Shown here one piece after another: positions 23,532-32,495 of a DNA stretch of 64,000 bases. The notes below the pieces were generated by a model, which was given only the letters and a program-made list of their open reading frames with translations, was not told the origin of the DNA and did not search any database. The stretch is from Streptomyces sp. NBC_01317 (GTDB lineage Bacteria > Actinomycetota > Actinomycetes > Streptomycetales > Streptomycetaceae), in assembly GCF_035961655.1 (NCBI RefSeq), contig NZ_CP108393.1, forward strand, positions 1,488,001 to 1,552,000, written 5' to 3'. A program made the position numbers and the translations under genes. Position 1 is the first letter of the stretch. Each line of letters begins with the position of its first letter.

Positions 23532-25367
23532 CTACTGCTTGCCTGCCGGGCTGACCACCATCGCCGAGCCGCCGCCCCTGCGGACGGTCTCCGCAGCCGC
23601 CAGCCAGCGGCCGTCCGGCAGACGCTGGACGCCGGTCGCGGCGCCGATCTCCGGGTTCTGCGTGAACACGTGCCCCAGCGCTTCCAGTTGCTGCCGCACG
23701 GGGCTGTTCCACAGCCCCGGCTCCAGCTCCGTGGCCGCCGCGTTGCGCTGGCTCGCGCGGGGCGCGGCGATCGCGTCGACCAGCGGCAGACCCCGGTCCA
23801 CGACGCCCGTCAGGGTCTGGAGGACCGTCGTGATGATGGTCGAGCCGCCGGGCGAACCGAGCGCCAGGACGGGCCGGTCGTGCCGGTCCAGCACGATCGT
23901 CGGGGAGATCGAGGAACGCGGGCGCTTGCCCGGCCCGGGCAGGTTCGGGTCGTGGACCGCCGGGTTGGCCGGGGCGAACGAGAAGTCCGTCAGCTCGTTG
24001 TTGAGCAGGAAGCCCCGCCCCGGCACGGTGATCGCGCTGCCGCCGGTGGACTCGATCGTCAGGGTGTACGCGACGACGTTGCCCCACTTGTCGGCGGCCG
24101 TCAGGTGCGTGGTGTTCTCGCCCTCGAACGTGGTCGGCGCGGCGGTGCCGCCCGGCGCGCACGGCGTCGGGTTGCCCGGATCGCCGGGCGCCAGCGGGCT
24201 CTTGAGGACCGCGTCGTCCTTGATCAGGCATTCCCGCGAGTCAGCGAAGCGCTGCGACAGCAGCCCCTTGGTGGGGACGTCCTCGAAGGCGGGGTCACCG
24301 AGCCAGCGGCCCCGGTCCGCGAACGCGATCCGGCTCGCCTCGATGTAGCGGTGGAGGTACTTCGCCTGGGTGGCCTTCGAAAGGTCCGTGTTCTCCAGGA
24401 TGTTGAGCGCCTCGCCGACACTCGTACCGCCGGACGACGACGGCCCGATGCCGTACACGCCGAGGCCCCGGTAGGAGATCTTCGTCGGTGCCTGGCGCTT
24501 CGTCCGGTACGCGGCGAGGTCCCGGGTGCTGAGGTCGCCGGCGCGGACGACCCGGGTCGACTTCGGGTCGACGGGAGGTGTCCGTACCGTACGGACGATG
24601 TCGCGGGCCAGCTCGCCCTCGTACAGGGCGTCGGTCCCCCGGCGCCCCAACTCCTGGTACGTACGCGCCAGATCGGCGTTCTTGAAGGTCGAGCCGACGA
24701 CCGGCAGCTGCCCGCCGGGCAGGAACAGCTTCGCGGACGCCGGGAAGTCGGCGAACCGCGCCTGGTTGGCCTGGGTCTGGGTACGGAAGGTCTCGTCGAC
24801 GGTGAAGCCGTCCTTGGCGAGCTTCTCGGCGGGCTTGAGCAGCTGCCCCAGCGACCTGCTGCCCCACGCGTCGAGCGCGGTGTCCCAGGTGGCGGCGGTG
24901 CCGGGCGTGCCGATGCTCAGCCCGCTGGTCACCGCGTCCGCGAACGGGATCGGCTTGCCGTCCTCCAGGAAGAGTCCGGAGTCGGCGGACCGGGGGGCGG
25001 TCTCGCGGCCGTCGATGGTCCGGACCGTACGGGACTTGGCGTCGTAGTAGACGAAGTAGCCACCGCCTCCGATCCCGGCGGAGTAGGGCTCGGTGACGCC
25101 GAGCGCCGCGGCCGTGGCCACCGCCGCGTCCACGGCGTTGCCGCCCCGGCGCAGCACCTCGATCCCGGCGGCGGAGGCGTCCGCGTCGACGCTCGCCACC
25201 GCTCCCCCGTACCCCGCGGCCACCGGCGGCTTCACCGGCGGCTTCGTGGCGGGGGTCTTCGCCGAAGCCCCGGGGGCCGCCGTCGAGGGCGGCGCGGCCG
25301 CGCCCACCGCGAGCATGGCCGCGGCGACGGCCGTGGCCGACACATTCCGAACAGCGGAGCGATGCAT
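23532..25367 (-). CDS. ggt: Gamma-glutamyltransferase, secreted
   Basis: A 611-residue N-terminal nucleophile hydrolase that splits glutathione and other gamma-glutamyl compounds outside the cell. A signal peptide is seen (NVSATAVAAAMLAVGAAAPP), then a Lys/Pro-rich linker. GGNAVDAAVATAAALGVTEP and GIGGGGYFVYYD mark the large subunit. Autocleavage is expected before the Thr in GENTTHLTAADKWGN (near residue 418), which then becomes the nucleophile. SSISPTIVLDRHD and GSPGGSTIITTVLQTL are conserved small-subunit motifs. Length is normal for the family. Transcribed alone, convergent with map. Confidence 0.92.
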   Translation of the reverse strand: MHRSAVRNVSATAVAAAMLAVGAAAPPSTAAPGASAKTPATKPPVKPPVAAGYGGAVASVDADASAAGIEVLRRGGNAVDAAVATAAALGVTEPYSAGIGGGGYFVYYDAKSRTVRTIDGRETAPRSADSGLFLEDGKPIPFADAVTSGLSIGTPGTAATWDTALDAWGSRSLGQLLKPAEKLAKDGFTVDETFRTQTQANQARFADFPASAKLFLPGGQLPVVGSTFKNADLARTYQELGRRGTDALYEGELARDIVRTVRTPPVDPKSTRVVRAGDLSTRDLAAYRTKRQAPTKISYRGLGVYGIGPSSSGGTSVGEALNILENTDLSKATQAKYLHRYIEASRIAFADRGRWLGDPAFEDVPTKGLLSQRFADSRECLIKDDAVLKSPLAPGDPGNPTPCAPGGTAAPTTFEGENTTHLTAADKWGNVVAYTLTIESTGGSAITVPGRGFLLNNELTDFSFAPANPAVHDPNLPGPGKRPRSSISPTIVLDRHDRPVLALGSPGGSTIITTVLQTLTGVVDRGLPLVDAIAAPRASQRNAAATELEPGLWNSPVRQQLEALGHVFTQNPEIGAATGVQRLPDGRWLAAAETVRRGGGSAMVVSPAGKQ

Positions 25368-25481
25368 CCGTACCTCCAGTCAGGAACCGTCCGCGCACTG
25401 TAACTTCACCGCAACCTGCCCGCCAGGACCATCTCGAACAGTGGTGCGGCGGGTGCCCTGCCACCGCTACCATGCGCGCCC

Positions 25482-26219
25482 ATGACGGACGACGTACGCA
25501 ACATCGTGCTGGGCGTGGTCGCCGCGGGGGTCACCGCTTCTCTGGGGTGGATCTTCCGCACCTATCTCTGGCGGCGCGCCCTGCGCCGCAAGCAGGCCTT
25601 CTTCGGGCTCCCCGGGCACTCCGAGTGCCTGCTCGTGGTCAACCGGGAGGCGGGCGGCGACGGCGCGGTCCACCGCTACGACGTCTTCGCCCTGCTGGAG
25701 TTGTCCGCCCTCATCAAGGACTGCGGCGCGCACGCGAGGATCGTCCAGCACGACGCCACCCAGCAAGGCTTCGGTGAGCGCACGGAGTTCTGCCTCGGCG
25801 GGCCGGCCTCGAACCGCCGGATGTCGGCTCACCTCAGCACGCTGCTGCCCGGTGTGACGATCAACACCCAGTCGGAGCCGGGCCCGGACCGTGGTGCGTA
25901 CGGGATAGGCACCGAGCGGTACGCGGCGGAGCCGGGGGTCGCCGAGTACGTCCTGCTCGCGCGCCTCACCGCCGGCGAGGAGGCGCGCCCGGTCTTCCTC
26001 TTCTGCGGGCAGCGGGCGATCACCAACCAGGCGGCCTCCCGCTATCTGGCCCGCCACCACGAGAAACTGGCGCGCAAGTACGGCGGCGGTTCGTTCTGCC
26101 TGCTGCTGAAGGTGGTCAACTCGCAGGCGTACGGCCCCGACGTGGTGGAGCTGGTGGCGGACGTGACGCGGGCGGCCCAGCAGCCCCGGCAGGCCCCGCA
26201 GGGGGCGGACGCGGCCTGA
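25482..26219 (+). CDS. Membrane-anchored protein of unknown function
   Basis: A 245-residue protein with one N-terminal hydrophobic segment (NIVLGVVAAGVTASLGWIF) followed by a basic stretch RTYLWRRALRRKQ, so the main domain is predicted cytoplasmic. That domain reads LLVVNREAGGDGAVHRYDVF, ALLELSALIKDCGAHARI, FCLGGPASNRRMSAHLS, a Tyr/Glu-rich middle, VFLFCGQRAITNQAASRYL and FCLLLKVVNSQAYGPDV. The GGPASN and CGQRAITNQAA blocks look like ligand-binding loops. The family is conserved in actinobacteria as I recall, without known function. It is divergent from ggt. Confidence 0.6.
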   Translation: MTDDVRNIVLGVVAAGVTASLGWIFRTYLWRRALRRKQAFFGLPGHSECLLVVNREAGGDGAVHRYDVFALLELSALIKDCGAHARIVQHDATQQGFGERTEFCLGGPASNRRMSAHLSTLLPGVTINTQSEPGPDRGAYGIGTERYAAEPGVAEYVLLARLTAGEEARPVFLFCGQRAITNQAASRYLARHHEKLARKYGGGSFCLLLKVVNSQAYGPDVVELVADVTRAAQQPRQAPQGADAA

Positions 26220-26251
26220 GCGGGAGGCGGGATCGCGGGAGGCGGACTCCG

Positions 26252-26416
26252 CGGAACGGCACCCCCGCCGCTTACCTCCGCGACGCGGGCCCGCTCCACA
26301 TCGAGCACAACCCGACCGGCTCGCAGCTGACCTTCCACCCGCCCCGGCCGGACGTTGGCGCACGCCGGTCCTCGGTACGAGAAGTGATCTCCGGCTGCTG
26401 CCGGACGGGCCATTGC
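26252..26416 (+). pseudogene. Coding remnant without start
   Basis: A frame with typical Streptomyces codon bias reads NGTPAAYLRDAGPLHIEHN and PTGSQLTFHPPRP, then becomes Cys/Arg-rich and stops at a TGA near 26416. No start codon or ribosome-binding site precedes it. It looks like the debris of a lost gene; the family is not recognised. Confidence 0.3.
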
Positions 26417-26423
26417 CCCTGAG

Positions 26424-27281
26424 CTACTGCGCGCCCGGCAGCAGCGTCCCTGGTTCGGCCGGGGGTACCCCCGCGGCCTCTGTTCTCGGACTGCGCCGCT
26501 GCCGCCTGGCCAGCCGGTGGGCGAACCAGGAGAGCAGCATGCACATCCCGATGTAGATCGGCGAGATCACCATCACCACAGGGATGAACGGCAAATCGTA
26601 GTCGAGATTCGACGCGATGAGCTTTCCCGCGTGGAGAAACTCCTCATAGGTGATCAGATAGCCCAGCGAGGTGTCCTTGAGCGCGACGACCAACTGGCTG
26701 ACGATCGTGGGGAGCATGGCCCGTGCCGCCTGCGGCACCAGCACGTGGCTCATGACCTGGGTCTTGCGCATGCCCAGCCCGTACGCGGCCTCCCGCTGCC
26801 CGCGCTCGACCGAGTTGACTCCGGTACGGAACACCTCGGCGAGCACGGAGCCGTTGTAGAAGGTCAGTCCGGCGACCAGCGCGGGCAGTGCCTGCACCCG
26901 CAGCGCCACGAAGATGAAGAAGATCATCACCAGGACGGGCATGGCCCGGAAGAATTCGACGAGCAGGGCGGCGAGCCACCGGACCGGCCGGTGCGCGGAG
27001 AGCCGCCCGGCGGCCAGCACGACACCCAGCGCGAGCGAGAGCACGGCCGCGAGCGCGAACGCCTTGAGGGTGTTGCCCAGGCCGCGCAGGAGAAGTTCCT
27101 GAATCCCCTTGTACTGGAAGGGAGTCCACTTGACGGCGGTGAACTGCCCGGAGTCCAGCAGGAGGAACAGCAGCCAGCAGACGACCCCCACGAGCGCGGC
27201 GGTCGACACCGCCGCGTACAGGCCGTGCCGCCGCCGGGTGCCGGGGCCCGGGAGGTCGTAGAGGACCGTCGACTCGCTCAC
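26424..27281 (-). CDS. gluD: Glutamate-type amino acid ABC transporter permease (GluD-like)
   Basis: A 285-residue inner-membrane permease with an N-terminal helix (STAALVGVVCWLLFLLLDSG), then the polar amino acid transport core: LLRGLGNTLKAFALAAVLSL, VEFFRAMPVLVMIFFIFVAL and the coupling EAA loop REAAYGLGMRKTQVMSHVLVPQA, which contacts an ATPase. The GTG start overlaps the stop of the upstream permease (GTGA at 27278-27281). Together with GluC-like and GluB-like genes it forms an importer for glutamate or a similar polar amino acid. Confidence 0.88.
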   Translation of the reverse strand: MSESTVLYDLPGPGTRRRHGLYAAVSTAALVGVVCWLLFLLLDSGQFTAVKWTPFQYKGIQELLLRGLGNTLKAFALAAVLSLALGVVLAAGRLSAHRPVRWLAALLVEFFRAMPVLVMIFFIFVALRVQALPALVAGLTFYNGSVLAEVFRTGVNSVERGQREAAYGLGMRKTQVMSHVLVPQAARAMLPTIVSQLVVALKDTSLGYLITYEEFLHAGKLIASNLDYDLPFIPVVMVISPIYIGMCMLLSWFAHRLARRQRRSPRTEAAGVPPAEPGTLLPGAQ

Positions 27282-27922
27282 CGGGCGATCCCCCAGCGCT
27301 TCTCCATCACGCCGAAGAGGGCGCTCAGCGACAGGGTGATGATCAGGTAGCCGACCGCGATCCAGACGAAGGTCCAGACGATGCTGAACCCCCGCTCGTT
27401 GAGGGTCCGGTAGGTGCCGAGCAGCTCGGTGACGCTGAACGCGCCCGCGATCGCGGAGTTCTTCGCGAGGGCGATCAGGGTGGAGCCGACCGGCGGGATG
27501 ACCGTACGGAACGCCTGCGGCAGCACCACGTACGCCAGGGTCTGGGGGAAGGTCATCCCGAGGCTGCGGGCGGCCTCCCCCTGGCCCTTGGGCACGGTGT
27601 TGATGCCGGAGCGCACCACCTCGCAGATGAAGGCCGAGGTGTAGCAGCCGAGCGCGAGGACCGCGAACAGCCGGAAGGGCAGGACCAGTCCGAAGCGCGG
27701 CAGCCCGAGCAGGACCGCGAAGAACAGCAGGGTCAGCGGGGTGTTGCGCAGGATGTTCACCCAGGTCGTGCCGACCGCCCGCAGGGCGCGGACGGGAGCG
27801 ACCCGGAAGGCCGCCATGAGCAGTCCCACGGACAGGGCGATCAGCGACGCGTAGAACGTCAGCTCGACCGTGCCGAGGAAGCCCTCGCGGTAGAGGGGGA
27901 AGTTCTGGGTCAGTACGTCCAT
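27278..27922 (-). CDS. gluC: Glutamate-type amino acid ABC transporter permease (GluC-like)
   Basis: A 214-residue permease: GFLGTVELTFYASLIALSVG, a middle region TWVNILRNTPLTLLFFAVLL and the EAA loop GEAARSLGMTFPQTLAYVVLPQA, then IALAKNSAIAGAFSVTELLG. The ATG at 27922 follows the binding-protein stop by only 8 bases, so a longer frame reaching 28876 in another phase is rejected. It pairs with the GluD-like subunit. Confidence 0.88.
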   Translation of the reverse strand: MDVLTQNFPLYREGFLGTVELTFYASLIALSVGLLMAAFRVAPVRALRAVGTTWVNILRNTPLTLLFFAVLLGLPRFGLVLPFRLFAVLALGCYTSAFICEVVRSGINTVPKGQGEAARSLGMTFPQTLAYVVLPQAFRTVIPPVGSTLIALAKNSAIAGAFSVTELLGTYRTLNERGFSIVWTFVWIAVGYLIITLSLSALFGVMEKRWGIAR

Positions 27923-27930
27923 GGCCGGCC

Positions 27931-28872
27931 TCAGCTCGCCGGGTAGCGGTCGACGGGCGGGGCTGAGGTCGCGGGGCGGCCGGAGAGCCCCAGGGTGGCG
28001 TCGTACGCCTTCTGCCAGTCGCCGTTCCTCCGGTGGGCCTCGACGGCGTCGTCGAGCGCCAGCCGCAGGGCGTGGTCGCCGCGCGGGACGCCGATGCCGT
28101 ACGGCTCCTCGGAGAAGGTCTCGCCGACCACCTTCAGCTCGCCGGGGACCTTGGCCGCGAAGCCCTGGAGGATGGTGTCGTCGGTGGTGACGGCGTCCAC
28201 CTGGAAGGTCAGCAGATTGTCCACACAGACGGAGTAGGCGTCGTACGCGACGAGTTCCGCGCGCGGGTGGTCCTGCTGGATCCGCTGGTACGGGGTGGAC
28301 CCGGCGGCCGAACAGACCCGCTTGCCCGCCAGGTCCCCGGGGCCCTTGATGTCCTTCTCGTCCGCGCCGACGAGCAGGGACTGGCCCGCGAGGTAGTACG
28401 GTCCTGCGAAGCCGACGAGCTTCTTGCGCTTGTCGTTGATGGTGTAGGTGCCGACGTAGTAGTCGATCTGCCCGTTCTGGAGGGCGGTTTCGCGGTTGGC
28501 CGAGGCGATCGTACGGAAGCTGACGGTCCGGGGGGCGAAGCCTAGGGAGGCGGACATCATCCGGGCGATCTCGATGTCGAAGCCGGAGTAGACGCCGGTG
28601 GCCGGGTCCTTCTCGCCCAGGTACGGCTGGTCCTCCTTGGCGCCCACGACCAGATGGCCGCGCCGCTTCGCCTTGTTCCAGGTGGCCGAGCCGGGGAGCC
28701 GGAAGGCGGCGTCCACGGCGTACCGGGGCAGGGCTTCCACCCGGGGTCCCTTCACCGGCGGGCTGCCGTCCTTGCCGCAGCCGGCGCCGAGCGCGGCGGC
28801 GAGCAGGACGAGCGCCGCAGCCGTGGACGTGCGTGCCGTACGCGGCGGTCTGCCGGGCATCACGGTCCGCAC
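27931..28872 (-). CDS. gluB: Glutamate-type solute-binding lipoprotein (GluB-like)
   Basis: A 313-residue extracellular lipoprotein. The signal peptide ends in a lipobox, LGAGC, with Cys near residue 32. The type 3 solute-binding domain follows: GHLVVGAKEDQPYLGEKDPA, GVYSGFDIEIARMMSASLGF, QNGQIDYYVGTYTINDKRKK and VDAVTTDDTILQGFAA, the usual amino acid contact loops. GTG at 28872 has GAGGGGG close by. It heads the gluB-gluC-gluD operon. In Streptomyces and Corynebacterium the ATPase gluA normally precedes gluB; none is here, so the ATPase must be encoded elsewhere or shared. Confidence 0.9.
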   Translation of the reverse strand: MRTVMPGRPPRTARTSTAAALVLLAAALGAGCGKDGSPPVKGPRVEALPRYAVDAAFRLPGSATWNKAKRRGHLVVGAKEDQPYLGEKDPATGVYSGFDIEIARMMSASLGFAPRTVSFRTIASANRETALQNGQIDYYVGTYTINDKRKKLVGFAGPYYLAGQSLLVGADEKDIKGPGDLAGKRVCSAAGSTPYQRIQQDHPRAELVAYDAYSVCVDNLLTFQVDAVTTDDTILQGFAAKVPGELKVVGETFSEEPYGIGVPRGDHALRLALDDAVEAHRRNGDWQKAYDATLGLSGRPATSAPPVDRYPAS

Positions 28873-28881
28873 TCACCCCCT

Positions 28882-28895
28882 CTCGACCGGTCGAG
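28882..28895. promoter_or_regulatory. Perfect 14-bp palindrome upstream of gluB
   Basis: CTCGACCGGTCGAG is an exact palindrome starting 10 bases ahead of the gluB start codon and overlapping its leader. Such placement fits a repressor site. Its regulator is unknown. Confidence 0.4.
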
Positions 28896-29063
28896 GTCAG
28901 CGCAAACTATCCAGCCGGACAAGGGACTTCACGGCCGACACGCTAAAATCGGGCATAAGCCGTATTTACTGCACAGGCACGCCGGTACGGCCGTACGCGC
29001 ACGGGCAGCCCCGCGCGAGCGGCCCCGCGCGGGGCGCTCCCCGGCACAGGCGCCGTCGGCGCC

Positions 29064-29501
29064 TCAGACCTCCTGGGCCTCCGCGTACACCTGGGACAGC
29101 TCGGGCGCGCCCGTGCCGGCCCACTCGACGCCCGCCTCCACGACCCGGATCTCCCGGCCGGACGCGAGCCGTACGACGGGGTGGCCGTCGGGCCAGATGT
29201 TCCAGACGGCGCCGGGGATCGTACGGACGATGACCGTGCCCAGGTAGAGACCCGCGTCGTTGCCCAGCCAGGGCAGCTCCTCTGGGTCGTCGCGCCAGCG
29301 CGGCGGCAGCTGGTCGAGCGCCTCCAACGACGCCGGGGAGTCGTCCAGTTCGAGCCCGCTCTGCCCTGCCCGGACGCGCAGCAGCTCGCATTCGGCGAGC
29401 AGCTCGGCGACGCCGGCCGACTCCCCGGCGGCGGAGGCGGACGGCGAACCGGGTGCGTCGCCGCGCCGCTTGCGCCAGTTGTCCAAGAAAGGGATGTTCA
29501 T
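29064..29501 (-). CDS. Conserved protein, DUF6278-like
   Basis: A 145-residue cytoplasmic protein: MNIPFLDNWRKRRG, AGVAELLAECELLRVRAGQS, LEALDQLPPRWRDDPEELPW, GLYLGTVIVRTIPGAVWNIW and GREIRVVEAGVEW. The pattern matches a family widespread in Streptomyces that I recall as DUF6278, with no known function. No signal peptide or membrane segment. The following 100 bases separate it from the divergent neighbourhood without a hairpin. Confidence 0.7.
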   Translation of the reverse strand: MNIPFLDNWRKRRGDAPGSPSASAAGESAGVAELLAECELLRVRAGQSGLELDDSPASLEALDQLPPRWRDDPEELPWLGNDAGLYLGTVIVRTIPGAVWNIWPDGHPVVRLASGREIRVVEAGVEWAGTGAPELSQVYAEAQEV

Positions 29502-29602
29502 ACTGCTCAGCCTGCCATTCCGCTGGCCGGGTCACCATAGGGCGCGGCCGGGGGCCGGGGTGGTCCCGCAGGGAGAGACCGCGCCCGAAGCCGGATGGTT
29601 GC

Positions 29603-30382
29603 TCAGATGTCGAGATCCACCACGACCGGGGCGTGGTCCGAGGCGCCCTTGCCCTTGCGTGCCTCGCGGTCGACGTAACTGTCCTTGACGGCCGTGGCGA
29701 ACGGCCCGTTCCCGTACACCAGGTCGATCCGCATGCCCCGGTTCTTGGGGAAGCCCAACTCGCGGTAGTCCCAGTAGGTGAACGGATGGTCGTACTTGAG
29801 CGGGCGGGGCACCACGTCCGTCAGTCCCTCGGCCAGCAGCGCGGCGAGCGCGGCCCGCTCCTCCGGGGTGACATGGGTGGCGCCGTCGAACAACGACCGG
29901 TCCCAGACGTCGTCGTCGGTCGGGGCGACGTTGAAGTCACCGAGCACGGCGAAGGGGCGCTCCCCCGCCGCGTCCTCCCGTACCGCCGCGCCCAGCGCGT
30001 CGAACCACCGCAGCTTGTAGGCGAAGTGGTCGTGCCCGACCTCGCGGCCGTTGGGCACGTACACCGACCAGAGGCGCACAGGGCCGCACAGCGCGGAGAC
30101 GGCGCGCGGCTCCCGCACGCCCTCGTACTCGGGCCCGCCGGGCAGGCCCTTGACGACGTCCTCCAGGCCCACGCGGGAGAGCAGGGCCACCCCGTTCCAC
30201 CTGCCGGTCGCGTGGACCGCGGACTCGTACCCCAGCTCCTTCAGCTGCTCGGAGGGGAACTGCTCCTCCGTGCACTTGGTCTCCTGGACGCACAACACGT
30301 CCGTCCCGCTGCTCTCCAGCCAGGCCAGCAGGCGGGGCAGCCGGGCAGTGATCGAATTGACGTTCCAGGTCGCGATGCGCAT
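29603..30382 (-). CDS. xth: Exodeoxyribonuclease III (AP endonuclease)
   Basis: A 259-residue Mg-dependent nuclease acting on abasic sites and 3' ends in base excision repair. Motifs in order: MRIATWNVNSI, LCVQETKCTEEQFP (metal Glu), SVYVPNGREVG (catalytic Tyr region), AVLGDFNVAPTDDDVWD (Asp/Asn), RIDLVYGNGP (Asp) and GASDHAPVVVDLDI (Asp-His). Length is normal. Transcribed on its own. Confidence 0.93.
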   Translation of the reverse strand: MRIATWNVNSITARLPRLLAWLESSGTDVLCVQETKCTEEQFPSEQLKELGYESAVHATGRWNGVALLSRVGLEDVVKGLPGGPEYEGVREPRAVSALCGPVRLWSVYVPNGREVGHDHFAYKLRWFDALGAAVREDAAGERPFAVLGDFNVAPTDDDVWDRSLFDGATHVTPEERAALAALLAEGLTDVVPRPLKYDHPFTYWDYRELGFPKNRGMRIDLVYGNGPFATAVKDSYVDREARKGKGASDHAPVVVDLDI

Positions 30383-30476
30383 GCTCCCCAGCCTATCGGC
30401 GGGGTAGGACAGTCACCGGAGCGGCGGGCCAGGACGGTGCACACGGCGCCTCGGACGCGGCCGCCACGCACGCGCC

Positions 30477-31109
30477 TCAGACGTCCACCGAGGCGCCCGG
30501 CGCCAGCCTGCTGTGGTCCGTACCGCCGAGGGACCCGAGCAGGCTCCCGTAGAGCCCCAGGCCGGGCTCCGCCAGCAGTACGTCATGGATGTCGTACGCA
30601 CGCACCGGCTTGACCTCGCGGAGGTAGTCGATCACCTCGGAGGCCTTGCTCCAGGGCGCCTGGAGGGGCAGCAGCAGGGTGTCGACGGGCTGGTCGGGCA
30701 CGGTCAGCGCGTCGCCCGGGTGGAAGAGGGAGCCGTCCACGAGATAGCCGACGTTGGTGACGCGCGGGAGGTCGGGGTGGATCACGGCGTGCAGTTCGCC
30801 GTGGACCCGGACGTCGAACCCGGCCACGGTGTAGGCATCGCCGTGGCCCACGGTGTGGACGCGGCCGGGGAAGGCCGCGGAGATCTGGTCGGCGACGCTG
30901 CGCGGCGCCCACAGCTCGGCGGCCGGGTTGGCCTCCAGGCCGGCCCGCAGCCGGTCCTCCGCGAAGTGGTCGGGGTGTTCGTGTGTGACGAACAGGGCGT
31001 CCGCGCCGACCGCCGCGTCCGCCTCGGTGAACATGCCGGGGTCGATGACCAGTGTCCGCCCGTCCTTCTCCAGCCGGACGCAGGCATGTGTCTTCTTGGT
31101 GAGCCTCAC
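30477..31109 (-). CDS. MBL-fold metallo-hydrolase (UlaG-like)
   Basis: A 210-residue metallo-beta-lactamase-fold protein. The metal motif is THEHPDHF (near residue 41), with further ligands likely in HAVIHPDL (His) and LFHPGDAL (Asp) and a terminal His in YDIHDVLL. The first residues MRLTKKTHACVRLEKDGRT are typical of the small L-ascorbate-lactonase-like branch often annotated simply as MBL fold. Substrate unknown. Confidence 0.85.
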   Translation of the reverse strand: MRLTKKTHACVRLEKDGRTLVIDPGMFTEADAAVGADALFVTHEHPDHFAEDRLRAGLEANPAAELWAPRSVADQISAAFPGRVHTVGHGDAYTVAGFDVRVHGELHAVIHPDLPRVTNVGYLVDGSLFHPGDALTVPDQPVDTLLLPLQAPWSKASEVIDYLREVKPVRAYDIHDVLLAEPGLGLYGSLLGSLGGTDHSRLAPGASVDV

Positions 31110-31190
31110 CGCGGAGCACCTCTCCCTCTGAGCGCTGTGGGACCGAACGTCGTGGGACCGAACCGCCCAGGTCCCGTCCCCCTCATCCTC

Positions 31191-32495
31191 CTACGACCGG
31201 GGGCGCGTCTCCTCCTGGATCACGGTCGCCGCGACGCGGAACGCGGAGTTCGCCGCGGGGACACCGCAGTAGACGGCCGTCTGCATCAGCACTTCCTTGA
31301 TCTCGGCCGGCGTGAGGCCGTTGCGCAGGGCCGCGCGCGTGTGGAAGGCCAGCTCCTCCAGGTGCCCGCCCGCCACCAGCGCCGTCAGCGTCACCGCGCT
31401 GCGGGTCCTGCGGTCCAGGCCCTCCCTGGTCCACACCTCGCCCCAGGCGTAGCGCGTGATCAGCTCCTGGAAGTCGCCGGCGAAGTCGTCGGCGCCGGAC
31501 ATGGCCCGGTCCACGTGTGCGTTGCCGAGGACCTCACGGCGTACCCGCATGCCCGTCTCGTACGGGTCGCGCCGTACCGGGCCGGGAAGACCGCCCACGG
31601 CCCGCGGCTGCTCGGCGGGGGCGATCTCGGCCACCGGGCCGACGGTCGGGGAGACGGCGGGGGCGACGGCCCGGTCGGGCAGCACGGTCAGTCCGGTGGC
31701 GGTGTCCGAGGGGTTGAACCAGGCCGTGGAGAAGTGGTGGACGAGCAGGTCCGTGACGGCGGCGGGCTGCTCGACGGGCGCCAGGTGCGAGGCGCCGGGG
31801 ACGAGGGCGAGCCGGGCGTCAGGTATCCCGGCGACCAGGGTGCGCGCCTCGGCAGGACCGGTGACCTGGTCCTCGGCACCGACCAGCACCAGGGTGGGGA
31901 CGCTGATACGGCCCAGCTCGGCGCGGATGTCGAAGGCGGCGAGCGCCTCGCAGGCGGCGATGTAGCAGCCGGGGTCGGTGGTACGGACCATCTGGACGGC
32001 CCACTCGACGATGGCCGGCTGGGCGGCGGCGAAGCCGGGCGTGAACCAGCGCTCGGGCGCGGTACGGGCCATCGGGTCGAGGCCGTTGGCGCGGACGATC
32101 ACCCCGCGCTGGCGGAATTCGTCGGCGGTGCCGAAGCGGGGCGAGGCGGCCACCACGGCGAGGGACGCGATCCGGTCGGGGCGGCGCAGCGCCAGCTCGG
32201 CCCCGATGGCCCCGCCGACGGAACACCCCGCGTACCCGAAGCGCTGCACACCGAGCGCGTCGAGCGTGGCCAGCAGCCGCTCCGCGAGTTCGGGAACGCT
32301 GGTGGCGGGGTGCGCGGGGGCCCCGCCGTGCCCCGGCAGGTCGAAGCGGACCACCCGCCAGCTCCGGGCCAGCTCGGGTACCTGCCGGTCCCACATGTGC
32401 CATGTAGTACCGAGGGACGGCCCCAAGATCAACACTGGAGCGTCTTCTGGCCCGTCAGAGCGGTATTGCAGGGTCTTCTCTGTCGTCAGACTCAC
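31191..32495 (-). CDS. pcaDC: PcaDC: 3-oxoadipate enol-lactonase / 4-carboxymuconolactone decarboxylase fusion
   Basis: A 434-residue two-domain enzyme of the protocatechuate branch of the beta-ketoadipate pathway. Residues 1-260 are an alpha/beta-hydrolase with the nucleophile Ser in YAGCSVGGAIG and a catalytic His in GASHLAPVEQP. After a Pro/Ala linker, the C-terminal part (from about 310) is a carboxymuconolactone decarboxylase: RREVLGNAHVDRAM, YAWGEVWTREGLDRRTRS, ALVAGGHLEELAFHTRAALR and EVLMQTAVYCGVPAANSAF. The GTG start at 32495 lies inside the left 27-bp repeat. Other pca genes, normally upstream, are absent, displaced or lost at this point. Confidence 0.92.
   Translation of the reverse strand: MSLTTEKTLQYRSDGPEDAPVLILGPSLGTTWHMWDRQVPELARSWRVVRFDLPGHGGAPAHPATSVPELAERLLATLDALGVQRFGYAGCSVGGAIGAELALRRPDRIASLAVVAASPRFGTADEFRQRGVIVRANGLDPMARTAPERWFTPGFAAAQPAIVEWAVQMVRTTDPGCYIAACEALAAFDIRAELGRISVPTLVLVGAEDQVTGPAEARTLVAGIPDARLALVPGASHLAPVEQPAAVTDLLVHHFSTAWFNPSDTATGLTVLPDRAVAPAVSPTVGPVAEIAPAEQPRAVGGLPGPVRRDPYETGMRVRREVLGNAHVDRAMSGADDFAGDFQELITRYAWGEVWTREGLDRRTRSAVTLTALVAGGHLEELAFHTRAALRNGLTPAEIKEVLMQTAVYCGVPAANSAFRVAATVIQEETRPRS

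Noticed and set aside
28873..29063. Possible missing gluA ATPase
   Set aside because: The gap is only about 190 bases and no Walker or ABC signature motif occurs in any frame.
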